Below are positions 26,014 through 33,593 of a stretch of 64,000 bases of DNA, piece by piece (positions within the stretch are counted from its first letter, which is position 1; each line of letters starts with the position of its first letter). The position numbers and the translations under genes were made by a program. This stretch comes from PLanc-01 sp035342095. Lineage in GTDB: Bacteria > Planctomycetota > Phycisphaerae > Sedimentisphaerales > Anaerobacaceae. The stretch is taken from assembly GCA_035342095.1 (NCBI GenBank), contig DAOQWL010000001.1:110358-174357 (forward strand). Direction: 5' to 3'. The notes below the pieces were generated by a model. The model worked only from the letters and a program-made list of their open reading frames with translations. It made no database searches and was not told the origin of the DNA.

Positions 26014-26023
26014 GACGGAGTTG

Positions 26024-26218
26024 CTACTCCCAGTACCAGACGGTGACCACGCCGTCGCTGTGATCGTCGCTGTGGGAGATGCCGATGACCCGGTCGGGCC
26101 CGAGCCCGGACGCGAAGTCCGCGGCCTGTTGAAACAGCGCGGGCCAGGTCGTGAATACTCCTCTGAAGACCTCGAACTTCACGGTTCTTCGGGCGTCCCT
26201 TGGATTCGTCGTGTTCAT
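26024..26218 (-). CDS. Small conserved-looking protein, 64 residues, unknown function
   Basis: ATG 26218 has GGGAGA seven bases upstream on the - strand, which supports the start. The 64-residue product has an amphipathic centre (TWPALFQQAADFASGLGP) and ends SDGVVTVWYWE. The pattern ISHSDDHSDGVVTVWYW looks like a compact alpha/beta domain and is not typical of a random frame. It ends 10 nt from the convergent serine hydrolase gene. I do not recognise a named family. Confidence 0.55.
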   Translation of the reverse strand: MNTTNPRDARRTVKFEVFRGVFTTWPALFQQAADFASGLGPDRVIGISHSDDHSDGVVTVWYWE

Positions 26219-26479
26219 ACTTCTCCCTTCGAGTTTCGTACGTCGTATTCCATTCAGCGATTCTCGTCTATGATACCCTGCCTGGGCGAGTTGGGAAGGC
26301 GAGTTGGGAAATGGCGACGCGTCGCCTTCGCTCGGTGCCCTCCATCTGAGGGCTTCCACAGGGTGACTGCGGGACGGTACAATGCGCGTCGGCGGGCGGC
26401 AAGGAATCGCACGGACGCCAACGACCGATGGTGGAGTTGGAATCGCGGCGGGCAGGCTGTGACGCATCGAGGTGCTACG

Positions 26480-27343
26480 ATGAGAATCCCGAGGCATTGG
26501 ACGAAAGGCTCCTATACAGGGCAGGACGACAAAGGCAAGGAAGTCACATATAGCGCCTGGGGCTGGTCTCTCGACAGTCTGGCCGCGGCGAAGGAAGATG
26601 CCATCGCGCGGGCCAAACGGATCTTCGACCACCTCGTCAACGGCAAACAGCTCGATGCCTATGCGTACTTCGACCGCCCGATGCGAGAGGAAATCGTGCA
26701 GACTCTCCAGCACGGCGGGAAGGAGGTCGCCGTCGTCACTCGCAACCGGTACGGCGCCTTGGTCCTGAACACGGCGTCGGTCCTGTTCGTCGATGTGGAT
26801 TATCCCCGCGTCAAGGCAACCGGAGCGTGGGACGCGGTCCTTCTGGTCATCTCCAGGGCGCACAAGCAGCGCCGGGCCGCCGCCCTTCAGGAGGCCACGC
26901 TGGAGGCCGTGCGGGAATGGTCCCAGGAGAATCCCGGCCAGGCGTTTCGCGTCTATCGCACGCGCGCCGGCCTGCGTCTGCTCTTCGTGGACAAGCTCTA
27001 CGAGCCGAAGTCCGAGGAGACAGGCCGCATTCTGACGGAACTGGGCAGCGATCCGCTCTACCGAACGCTTACGCTGAAACAGGAATGCTTCCGGGCGCGT
27101 CTGACGCCCAAGCCCTGGCGGTGTGGCTCGAAGGGCCCGCCGACCACGTACCCCTGGAAGGACCCGCAGGCGGAGCGGGTGTATCGTGATTGGGAACAGC
27201 GGTACGAACTGGCGTCGCGACGGTACCGAGTTTGCGAACTCGTGGAGACTTGCGCCTCTGTCGCGGCCGACGACGCGATCGGCGTGGTCGTGGAATTGCA
27301 CGACCGTCTGACGGGCGGCGATCCGGGCAAGGAACTGGCGTAA
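26480..27343 (+). CDS. Uncharacterised protein with a DVDYP motif, 287 residues
   Basis: ATG 26480 follows GAGGTG; the frame is open upstream to 26006 but that part overlaps the gene on the other strand and has no family features. Visible segments are VLFVDVDYP (102-109, two acidic residues as in metal-binding strands), RVYRTRAGLRLLF (157-169), and CFRARLTPKPWRC (203-215) with two Cys. The Arg/Tyr-rich centre looks conserved and nucleic-acid-like. The DxD strand is reminiscent of archaeo-eukaryotic primases, but their His motif is not seen. Function unknown. It lies in the accessory region. Confidence 0.6.
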   Translation: MRIPRHWTKGSYTGQDDKGKEVTYSAWGWSLDSLAAAKEDAIARAKRIFDHLVNGKQLDAYAYFDRPMREEIVQTLQHGGKEVAVVTRNRYGALVLNTASVLFVDVDYPRVKATGAWDAVLLVISRAHKQRRAAALQEATLEAVREWSQENPGQAFRVYRTRAGLRLLFVDKLYEPKSEETGRILTELGSDPLYRTLTLKQECFRARLTPKPWRCGSKGPPTTYPWKDPQAERVYRDWEQRYELASRRYRVCELVETCASVAADDAIGVVVELHDRLTGGDPGKELA

Positions 27344-27518
27344 TCCCAGACGCGTGGGTAGTCAGCGCGACCGATCCGCCCTCGCGTTGCGGTTCCCCGA
27401 TTCGGCGCCGCCAGAGGCGGGCGGATGTCGGAACGTGTATGAAAAGGCAAGTCCTCGTACCATAGACATCTTGCCCACGAGTCGCAGGGCCATCGTAGCT
27501 CTGCCAAGACTATCCTAT

Positions 27519-27567
27519 CGTGCGGGCGAGACGCCCGTGATACTCACGGGCAAGATGCCCGTGCCAC
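27519..27567. repeat. Two-hairpin repeat, copy 1
   Basis: The reverse complement of this 49-bp segment matches 45861-45909. It forms two adjacent hairpins, each with a TCT-type 3-nt loop: CACGGGCA/TGCCCGTG and CGGGCG/CGCCCG. It lies between the 287-residue protein gene and the Cys-rich gene. Confidence 0.85.
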
Positions 27568-27581
27568 TTTCGTACACGTTC

Positions 27582-27818
27582 TCAGAAGTGCATTGCGCGG
27601 GATGCACGATCCGCGCGTGCAGCCGGCGCCGGATTGCGGTTCCTGACGCGGCAGTCCTTCGGCAGGAGCGTTCCCTCGTTGTGCCAGCAGATGTAGCATT
27701 CGGTGGGTCGCACCCGCTGTCCCTGCACGGCGCAGTAGAGGGCGTGCGGGCAGCCGGTGCAGAGGTATTCACATCGCTTGCAGGGGCGCAGTCGCTTCTT
27801 GATCGAGCCGGTATTCAT
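27582..27818 (-). CDS. Small cysteine-rich protein, 78 residues, probably metal-binding
   Basis: ATG 27818 is preceded by GGGAGGAGG six bases upstream, an unusually strong ribosome binding site. Eight cysteines lie at 13, 16, 20, 23, 29, 41, 44 and 56, with spacings C-x2-C-x3-C-x2-C-x5-C-x11-C-x2-C-x11-C. The first four resemble an iron-sulphur or zinc knuckle. The frame is open upstream to 27953, but the start above is far better supported. The C-terminal 20 residues are Arg/Ala-rich. I do not recognise the family. Confidence 0.6.
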   Translation of the reverse strand: MNTGSIKKRLRPCKRCEYLCTGCPHALYCAVQGQRVRPTECYICWHNEGTLLPKDCRVRNRNPAPAARADRASRAMHF

Positions 27819-28020
27819 CCACCACCTCCTCCCAGAAGGCCGGCCGTGTGCCCGAATCCTCACTGACAGACATCCGGCCTGCGACCGACACAGTATCCAT
27901 CTATCGGCAAGAACGAGACGACGCTTGAGGTCCGGGAAACAGGGAGATTTCAAGCCAATCCCACCACGAATGGGCTATCATGCCAGCAGCGGTGGTCTGT
28001 GTGTCACGAACAAGAAGGAC

Positions 28021-28059
28021 TTGACGCCGGTATAATAACGATATATACTCTATATATAG
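28021..28059 (+). promoter_or_regulatory. Promoter with operator-like palindrome upstream of the CopG-type antitoxin gene
   Basis: TTGACG at 28021-28026, a 17-bp spacer, and TATACT at 28044-28049 form a good sigma-70 promoter. Directly downstream lies the palindrome CTATATATAG (28050-28059), a position typical of autorepression by an antitoxin. The gene starts 46 bp further on. Confidence 0.6.
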
Positions 28060-28104
28060 ACTCTGAATTCGACGCCGACAGGAGCGTCAGCAACAAGAAC
28101 AAAC

Positions 28105-28353
28105 ATGGAATCGACTTCGTCGAGGTATATGAAGGCTCGTGAATTTGACAAGCGATTCGATGCCGGTGAGGATATCTCTGCGCATCTGGACGTGGCCAAC
28201 GCCAGAAGGCCGGAGCAGGAGTGCAAAAGGGTCAACGTTGATTTTCCCCTCTGGATGGTTCGCCTGCTGGACAAAGAAGCCAGACGCCTGGGCGTGCCGC
28301 GTCAGTCCATCGTGAAGGTCTGGATCGCCGAGCGATTGGGGAAGGTGTCTTGA
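28105..28353 (+). CDS. CopG-type (BrnA-like) antitoxin / DNA-binding protein
   Basis: An 82-residue protein. The N-terminal part has MKAREFDKRFDAGEDISAHL, the toxin-binding type region of CopG antitoxins of the BrnA kind. The C-terminal part is a ribbon-helix-helix domain: VNVDFPLWMVRLLDKEARRL (strand, first helix) and VPRQSIVKVWIAERL (second helix). Such proteins neutralise a toxin and repress their own promoter, and an operator-like palindrome lies just upstream. No BrnT-type toxin gene lies beside it, so it appears orphaned here. The stop overlaps a TTG of the next frame. Confidence 0.82.
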   Translation: MESTSSRYMKAREFDKRFDAGEDISAHLDVANARRPEQECKRVNVDFPLWMVRLLDKEARRLGVPRQSIVKVWIAERLGKVS

Positions 28354-28373
28354 CGGCGGGTAAGGTGATTTCA

Positions 28374-28556
28374 ATGGCTGTTTTGAAGATGCGCACCTGC
28401 AACGAACGTGCGGAAATGGAGTTCGAACTGGATTATCTGCTGTCGCTCACGACTCAGGAGCGTTTCGAGATGATGTTCCGCAAGAGCCGCGAGATGGCCG
28501 CCCTGCGCAGACGAAATGGAAACCGAAGGGCTACTCAAATCACTAAAAGAACATAA
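28374..28556 (+). CDS. Small partner protein of a nucleotidyltransferase module, 60 residues
   Basis: ATG 28374 has TAAGGTGA upstream; an in-frame TTG at 28350 overlaps the preceding stop and is a less likely start. The product contains LTTQERFEMMFRKSREMAAL, a helical segment typical of small proteins encoded ahead of MNT-type nucleotidyltransferases. Its end overlaps the next gene by 41 nt, which supports coupled translation. The role is unknown; antitoxin or accessory subunit is possible. Confidence 0.6.
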   Translation: MAVLKMRTCNERAEMEFELDYLLSLTTQERFEMMFRKSREMAALRRRNGNRRATQITKRT

Positions 28557-28980
28557 GGTCCGGTTCGTCATCATTGGCGCGACCGCCTTTCCCGTTCACG
28601 GGTACTCCCGCGCAACCCTGGACATCGATATCTTCATTGAGCCGGCCCCTCGAAACGCTGAGCGAACGCGAGATGCACTCCGGGCGTTCGGGTACGACAT
28701 GTCGGATGTGACCATCGATGATCTGCTCACCAAGAAACTGCTCATCCGTCAGTACCTCGTCGAGACGGATGTTCATCCCTTTGTGAAAGGGACCGCCTTC
28801 GATCGCGTCTGGGCGAACAAGGTCAAGTCGAAGTTCGGCCAGACCTTCGTCTGGTTTGCATCCCTCGACGATCTCATCCAGATGAAAGAGGCCGCGGGCC
28901 GTCCCAAGGACAAGGAAGACCTGAAGTTCCTCCGCAGACTCAAGCAGAGGAAGAAAGCGCGACAACGGCGGCACACCTGA
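28516..28980 (+). CDS. MNT-type nucleotidyltransferase (AbiEii/DUF6036-like), probable toxin-antitoxin component
   Basis: A 154-residue protein. The nucleotidyltransferase core is visible as FVIIGATAFPVHGYSRATLD, with Gly21, His28-Gly29 and the metal-binding pair Asp36/Asp38. A third acidic position is likely Asp85 in the ETDVHP strand. The C-terminal segment LDDLIQMKEAAGRPKDKEDL is characteristic of the group. Such enzymes add nucleotides to RNA or protein in toxin-antitoxin and phage-defence systems. It overlaps the small partner gene and ends a few bases before the DUF2283 frame. The target is not predictable. Confidence 0.82.
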   Translation: METEGLLKSLKEHKVRFVIIGATAFPVHGYSRATLDIDIFIEPAPRNAERTRDALRAFGYDMSDVTIDDLLTKKLLIRQYLVETDVHPFVKGTAFDRVWANKVKSKFGQTFVWFASLDDLIQMKEAAGRPKDKEDLKFLRRLKQRKKARQRRHT

Positions 28981-29020
28981 CGTGCCTCACAGGCTGCCCC
29001 CAGGGCGGACTGCTCAGAAG

Positions 29021-29203
29021 ATGCTCAAGCTGCCCGCGCAGCACATGTGGCTGGATTATGACAAGGAGGCCGATGTGCTCTACGTGAGCTTTCGCAAGCC
29101 CCAAAGAGCCACCGAAACCGTCGAGTTGGACGACGATATCCTCGTCCGCAAGGACGGCGCGGAGATCGTGGGTTTGACGATCACGAACGCGAGCAGCAAA
29201 TAG
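29021..29203 (+). CDS. DUF2283 family small protein
   Basis: From ATG 29021 the product is 60 residues; GTG 28982 is an alternative start giving 73. The sequence WLDYDKEADVLYVSF, then VELDDDILVRKDGAEIVGLT, is the DUF2283 pattern. Members often sit beside toxin-like genes and may be antitoxins. Its usual DUF4258 partner is not seen. It is the last gene of the run starting with the CopG-type gene. Confidence 0.78.
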   Translation: MLKLPAQHMWLDYDKEADVLYVSFRKPQRATETVELDDDILVRKDGAEIVGLTITNASSK

Positions 29204-29607
29204 ACGCCCCCGACTGGAGAGTCGGCGGCCGTGCCTCGCCAGATCCCGGGAGCAGCTTATGGCGCATTAACATGCGAAGTGCAACACGCCAGAAACGCTG
29301 GTTTCGGGGCTGTAGGCCCGCATAACTCCATCGTGATAACCTGGGGACGCTGTCCCCAGACCCCTGGGATTTACCGCTTTGGGCCAGGAACATGGTCCAG
29401 GGGAAGGATCACGCTGATTTGTCGCACATCCGCTTGTTACGCTTACCATGTTAATTCGCCTATCCGTCTCGCTAATCTGGGGACAGCATACTCAATTCCG
29501 CACTGGGGGTCGCAGAGGGCAAGAATAAGAAGGTGGGAAGCTCTCGGGCTTTCCGGGTTCTGCGATTCTGCTCTTGCTCTGCGTCTTGGCGTCTCCGCAT
29601 GAGATCG
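29204..29607. repeat. Intergenic region with REP-like palindromes
   Basis: This 404-bp gap has no convincing gene. It contains a hairpin CTGGGGACGCTGTCCCCAG (29341-29359, 8-bp stem) and, at about 29475-29505, a GGGGACAGCATACTCAATT sequence of the kind found beside REP-associated transposases. I see no transposase gene, so it may be a remnant. Confidence 0.45.
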
Positions 29608-29994
29608 TCAAATGTTCGCAGCAGTCCTGTTCTTGGTGGAGGGCTTTGCTTGTTTGCCATATTTCTCGCAGAAGAACCGCACGCACTCCGGCGCTATGTC
29701 GATGCTCTGCTCGTCGTAGGCGTCTGTCTCCGGATTGGGCCAGATCAACGCGTAGTCCCCGCGAACGTGCTGGAACCGCCGCTTGTCCCTCAATGCCTCG
29801 AAGACACCGCCAGGATTGTCCTCCACGAGCAGCGGGTGGAAGTCCAACTCATAGGTCGAAACACCCGTCGCGTCCTGGAACCACAAGCGCAGCACGTAGT
29901 CACCAACGTATTCCGCCTTGAGCAGCCCTTTTTCCTCTCGATTCTCCCAGAGGGATGGATCATCTGCCGCGGCGGCCCATTCGCACCATTTCAT
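29608..29994 (-). CDS. DUF2442 family protein
   Basis: A 128-residue protein. The core pattern AEYVGDYVLRLWFQDATGVS followed by a FEALRDKRRFQHVRGDYALI stretch and WPN-P-E-T-D matches DUF2442. It starts 4 nt beyond the stop of the DUF4160 gene, and these two families are often encoded together as a putative toxin-antitoxin or DNA-related pair. The C-terminal 20 residues are basic. The function is not established. Confidence 0.78.
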   Translation of the reverse strand: MKWCEWAAAADDPSLWENREEKGLLKAEYVGDYVLRLWFQDATGVSTYELDFHPLLVEDNPGGVFEALRDKRRFQHVRGDYALIWPNPETDAYDEQSIDIAPECVRFFCEKYGKQAKPSTKNRTAANI

Positions 29995-29998
29995 GATA

Positions 29999-30271
29999 TT
30001 ACCCCACGATCGTAACGGGACGATGATGTCGTGCGTTTTCCCATTGTTCGAGGAGTTCCAGCTCGTGCGCCTCGACCCACGTTTCGACCAGCCTTGCCAA
30101 GGTGGGTGGCAACTCCTTGCCCGGTCTCATCCAGGCTCTCGTCTCGATTTCGATGCGATAGCCACCGAAATCCCCCTGGTACTTCACATGAACGTGCGGC
30201 GGGGCATGATCGCTGTAGTTCATGAGAACCACCATCGCACCCCTCTTGAACGGATGTGAGACAGGAGGCAC
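29999..30271 (-). CDS. DUF4160 family protein
   Basis: I chose GTG 30271, which has AAGGAG nine bases upstream and gives the family-like start MPPVSHPFKRGAMVV; the frame is open to 30328. The 90-residue product contains MNYSDHAPPHVHVKYQG (family pattern DHxPPHxH) and LPPTLARLVETWVEAHELEL, the C-terminal helix. It lies directly upstream of the DUF2442 gene. Function is unknown; a toxin-antitoxin role is often suggested for the pair. Confidence 0.8.
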   Translation of the reverse strand: MPPVSHPFKRGAMVVLMNYSDHAPPHVHVKYQGDFGGYRIEIETRAWMRPGKELPPTLARLVETWVEAHELELLEQWENARHHRPVTIVG

Positions 30272-30494
30272 CGGACTCAACTCCTTGCTCTGCGATTTCT
30301 GCAAAAACAGACAACACAATCGTAGCACGATACGCCGGATAAGTCAATGACATCGGCGGAACAACGGTGTTTCCGATTTCCACCTCCTTTTGTTGGATTC
30401 GGCTTTGCCTTGGCCTTATGATTTGGGTCGCAGGGCGATGTGGATTGCGTTGCGGCCTGCGGTTTGTGGAATTGGCTGGAAAGGAGTTGATCCG

Positions 30495-31970
30495 ATGAAG
30501 AGAGGAATTGGTCTGGTGGGCGTGGCCTGCTTTGTGGCGATGTTCCTGTGGGTGGGGATTTGCGGGGCGGGTCAGGCGTATGACGCCAAGTGGGACTCGC
30601 TGGACTCCCGGCCTACGCCTTCGTGGTGGGTCGACGCCAAGTTCGGCATCTTCATACATTGGGGCGCGTACTCGGTGCCCGCCTGGTCCGTGCGAGGACA
30701 ATACTCGGAGTGGTACTGGCACAACATCACGAACGACAAGGCCAAGAACGGGCCCTGGTGGCAGTACCACAAAAAGACCTACGGCGAGGAGTTTCCCTAT
30801 GCCGGTTTCGCGCCCATGTTCAAAGCGGAACTCTACGACCCGAACCAGTGGGCGGAGGTCTTTCTTCGCTCGGGGGCCAAGTACGTCGTCGCGACCTCGA
30901 AGCACCACGACGGCTACTGCATGTGGCCCAGCAAGGAGGCCAATCGCAGTTGGGGCCGGCCGTGGAACTCGATGGACATCGGGCCCCGGCGGGACCTCCT
31001 GGGCGAGTTGACCGGCGCGGTCCGCGCCAAGGGACTCCGCATGGGCATCTACTATTCGCTCTATGAGTGGTACAACCCGCTCTGGGCGACGGATCGGGAG
31101 TTGTTCGTCGAGAAGCACACGTTTCCGCAGTTCCAGGACGTGGTGACACGATACCAGCCGGAGGTGATCTTCTCCGACGGCGAGTGGGACATGCCCAGCG
31201 AGGACTGGCACAGCGAAGAACTGCTCGCGTGGCTGTTCAACGAGTCGCCGGTCAAGGACAGCGTCGTGGTCAACGACCGCTGGGGCAAGGACTGCCGGCA
31301 CAAGCACGGCGGCTATTTCACCACGGAGTACGGCGCGGGTCTCGCCAGCGGGGCGCACCCCTGGGAGGAGAACCGCGGCATGGGGTTCTCCTACGGGTAC
31401 AGCCGGACCGAACCGCTCGCAGACTACCGATCCGCGAGGGAACTGGTCCTGATGCTGGTCGATATCGTCAGTCGCGGCGGCAACCTGCTGCTTGACATCG
31501 GTCCGGCGGCCGACGGCACCATCCCGGTCATCATGGAGGAGCGGCTGACCCAAATCGGCGACTGGCTCCAGGTCAACGGCGAGGCCATCTACGGCACGCG
31601 CAACTGGAAGCGGACGAACCAGTGGACCGAGGGCACGCGACCCGAAGTCGGCTACGGCAAGGAGTTCATGGCCAAGTACGACATCAACGAGCTGACGGGC
31701 AAACCCACGCCCGACAAAGCGGTTATTGAGGCGTTCTTCACGACAAAGGGCGACACGCTGTACGTTATCACGCCTCGCTGGCCCGGCGAGAAGCTCGTCG
31801 TGCGGGATGTTGAGGTTTCGCCGGGGACGACTGTAACGATGCTCGGCGTGGCGCAATCCATCCGCTGGGACCGGTCGGGGTCTGCCCTCACGATCCATGT
31901 GCCGGCGATGTCGGTGGACGAGGCGCCTTGTCGCGATGCATATGTGTTTAAGATCACAGGAGTTAGGTAG
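30495..31970 (+). CDS. Alpha-L-fucosidase, glycoside hydrolase family 29, exported
   Basis: ATG 30495 has AAGGAG eight bases upstream; 491 residues. A signal peptide covers about 1-26. The GH29 barrel shows KFGIFIHWGAYSVPAW (49-64), SKHHDGYCMW (135-144) and the nucleophile region VIFSDGEWDM with Asp228. The final 100 residues form the beta-sandwich domain. GH29 enzymes release alpha-L-fucose from glycans such as xyloglucan or algal fucans. It is the first gene of the + strand carbohydrate island and is followed by a 407-bp gap. Confidence 0.92.
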   Translation: MKRGIGLVGVACFVAMFLWVGICGAGQAYDAKWDSLDSRPTPSWWVDAKFGIFIHWGAYSVPAWSVRGQYSEWYWHNITNDKAKNGPWWQYHKKTYGEEFPYAGFAPMFKAELYDPNQWAEVFLRSGAKYVVATSKHHDGYCMWPSKEANRSWGRPWNSMDIGPRRDLLGELTGAVRAKGLRMGIYYSLYEWYNPLWATDRELFVEKHTFPQFQDVVTRYQPEVIFSDGEWDMPSEDWHSEELLAWLFNESPVKDSVVVNDRWGKDCRHKHGGYFTTEYGAGLASGAHPWEENRGMGFSYGYSRTEPLADYRSARELVLMLVDIVSRGGNLLLDIGPAADGTIPVIMEERLTQIGDWLQVNGEAIYGTRNWKRTNQWTEGTRPEVGYGKEFMAKYDINELTGKPTPDKAVIEAFFTTKGDTLYVITPRWPGEKLVVRDVEVSPGTTVTMLGVAQSIRWDRSGSALTIHVPAMSVDEAPCRDAYVFKITGVR

Positions 31971-32377
31971 GTTCCGCGGGCTGTGCCCGAGGCAGGGGAA
32001 CCTCGTGACATGGTGGCCGGTTGTCAGGCGGAAGCCCTGCGTCACCGCTGCGAAGGGGGGCATCCGGCCGTTCGAGCGGTCGTCGGCAGAGGGGCAAATT
32101 GGCGGGAAATAGAATTGCCTGCGTATCCGAGACCGGTATAATTGAACAACTTTGGGGGCCCCGAATGCGGGGGCGGTGGGGCCGTTGCAGGCGTCCCGAG
32201 GGGTGGGGGACGGTGGTTGGATGTAAGGAGGTCGCTGGCTTGATGGGCCCGCCCAACGGCGTGGTCGCAATAAAGAGGGGATCGTAAGCGTTCTCTCCAT
32301 ACGAGAAGAGACGCTTTGCAGGAACGGTGTGCCAAACACCTGACGTGTCTTCGAGTCTTGAATAAGGAGGTTACGAG
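31971..32377 (+). promoter_or_regulatory. Promoter and long leader of the isomerase gene
   Basis: The 407-bp gap has no gene. A promoter is visible: TTGCCT at 32115-32120, a 16-bp spacer, and TATAAT at 32137-32142. The transcript would have a leader of about 230 nt. The leader includes a G-rich stretch with GGGGGCCCC and a hairpin at 32286-32315 (arms AAGCGT-TCTCT and AGAGA-CGCTT, one bulge). The ribosome binding site AAGGAGG lies just before ATG 32378. Confidence 0.55.
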
Positions 32378-33379
32378 ATGGCTAGACCTGTAACGCTTTG
32401 CACCGGTCAATGGGCGGACCTGCCGCTGGAGACCTTGGCGAAGAAAGCGAAGAGTTGGGGGTATGATGGGCTGGAGCTGGCCTGCTGGGGCGACCACTTC
32501 GAGGTCGACAAGGCCCTCAAAGACGACAATTACTGCAAAGCCAAGCGGGACATGCTCAAGAAGCACGGCCTGGAGGTGTTTGCCATCTCGAACCACTTGG
32601 TCGGGCAGTGCATCTGCGACAACATCGACGCGCGCCACAAGGCGATCATCGGCCCGGAGATTTGGGGCGACGGCAAGCCGGAAGGCGTCAGGGAGCGAGC
32701 GGCGCAGGGTATGATCGATGCCGCCAAGGCCGCCAAGAAGCTCGGCGTCGGCGTCGTCAACGGCTTCACCGGCAGCTCGATCTGGCATCTGCTGTACTCG
32801 TTCCCGCCGGCCTCGAAGGAAATGATCGACGCCGGCTACGCGGACTTCGCCAAACGGTTCATTCCGATCCTCGACGCGTTCAAGAAGGAAGGGATCAAGT
32901 TCGCCCTGGAAGTCCACCCGACGGAGATTGCGTTCGATATCGCCTCCGCCCAGCGGGCAGTTGATGCGGTCAAGGGCCATGAGTGCTTCGGTTTCAATTA
33001 TGACCCGAGCCACTTCGGCTACCAACACGTGGACTACGTGAAATTCATCCGCACGTTCCCCAAGCGGATCTTCCACTGCCACATGAAGGACGTCTGGTGG
33101 GGCCACGGGGACGGCACTGTCGGCGTTTTCGGCGGCCACACCGACTTCACCGATCCGCGTCGGTACTGGGATTTCCGCTCCATCGGCCACGGCGACATCA
33201 ACTTCGAGGAAATCATCGTGGCGCTCAACGATATCGGTTACCAGGGCCCGCTCTCCGTCGAGTGGGAAGACGGGCGAATGGATCGCGAGCATGGGGCGGC
33301 CGAGGCTGTCCAGTTGATCAAAAAGGCCGACTTCAAGCCCTCTCAGATCGCCTTCGACTCGGCGTTCGAGAAGAAATGA
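32378..33379 (+). CDS. Sugar phosphate isomerase/epimerase-like TIM barrel protein
   Basis: A 333-residue protein of the AP-endonuclease-2-type TIM barrel. Likely metal ligands lie in ALEVHPTEIAF (Glu), NYDPSHFGYQ (Asp and His), HCHMKDVW (His) and SVEWEDG (Glu). No signal peptide is present, so it acts in the cytoplasm. Members include sugar epimerases, keto-sugar isomerases and lyases acting on 3-keto-glycosides. A terminator follows at 33391. The dehydrogenase genes downstream suggest an oxidised sugar as substrate. Confidence 0.88.
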   Translation: MARPVTLCTGQWADLPLETLAKKAKSWGYDGLELACWGDHFEVDKALKDDNYCKAKRDMLKKHGLEVFAISNHLVGQCICDNIDARHKAIIGPEIWGDGKPEGVRERAAQGMIDAAKAAKKLGVGVVNGFTGSSIWHLLYSFPPASKEMIDAGYADFAKRFIPILDAFKKEGIKFALEVHPTEIAFDIASAQRAVDAVKGHECFGFNYDPSHFGYQHVDYVKFIRTFPKRIFHCHMKDVWWGHGDGTVGVFGGHTDFTDPRRYWDFRSIGHGDINFEEIIVALNDIGYQGPLSVEWEDGRMDREHGAAEAVQLIKKADFKPSQIAFDSAFEKK

Positions 33380-33390
33380 TGACAATCAGA

Positions 33391-33434
33391 CTGAGGCCCG
33401 GATGCCGCGAAAGCGTCCGGGCCTCAGGGTTTTT
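33391..33434 (+). terminator. Rho-independent terminator after the isomerase gene
   Basis: A perfect 12-bp stem CTGAGGCCCGGA/TCCGGGCCTCAG (33391-33402 and 33416-33427) with a 13-nt loop is followed by five T at 33430-33434. It ends the isomerase transcript before the Gfo/Idh/MocA gene. Confidence 0.9.
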
Positions 33435-33443
33435 CACGAAACC

Positions 33444-33565
33444 TGCCACAGAGGGCACAGAGATCACAGAGAAGAAGGAAAACAAGAAGGGGACCGGCAA
33501 AGAGGGGCTTCCTTTCCGTTCATCTCCGTCATCTCAGCTCTGTGTTCTCTGTGCTCTGTGTGGCA
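33444..33565. repeat. CCACAGAGG-type inverted repeat, copy 1
   Basis: The left arm TGCCACAGAGGGCACAGAG and the right arm CTCTGTGCTCTGTGTGGCA are inverted with few differences and enclose a purine-rich middle. A related element is at 34903-35052. It lies between the terminator and the next gene. Confidence 0.75.
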
Positions 33566-33593
33566 GAGAAGCATCTGATGATGGGATGGTGTG

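Noticed and set aside
29204..29607. A REP-associated transposase
   Set aside because: REP-like palindromes are present, but no open frame has the transposase HUH motif.
29991..32339. A 782-codon - strand open frame over the fucosidase gene
   Set aside because: It is antisense to a clear GH29 gene and runs through the promoter region.
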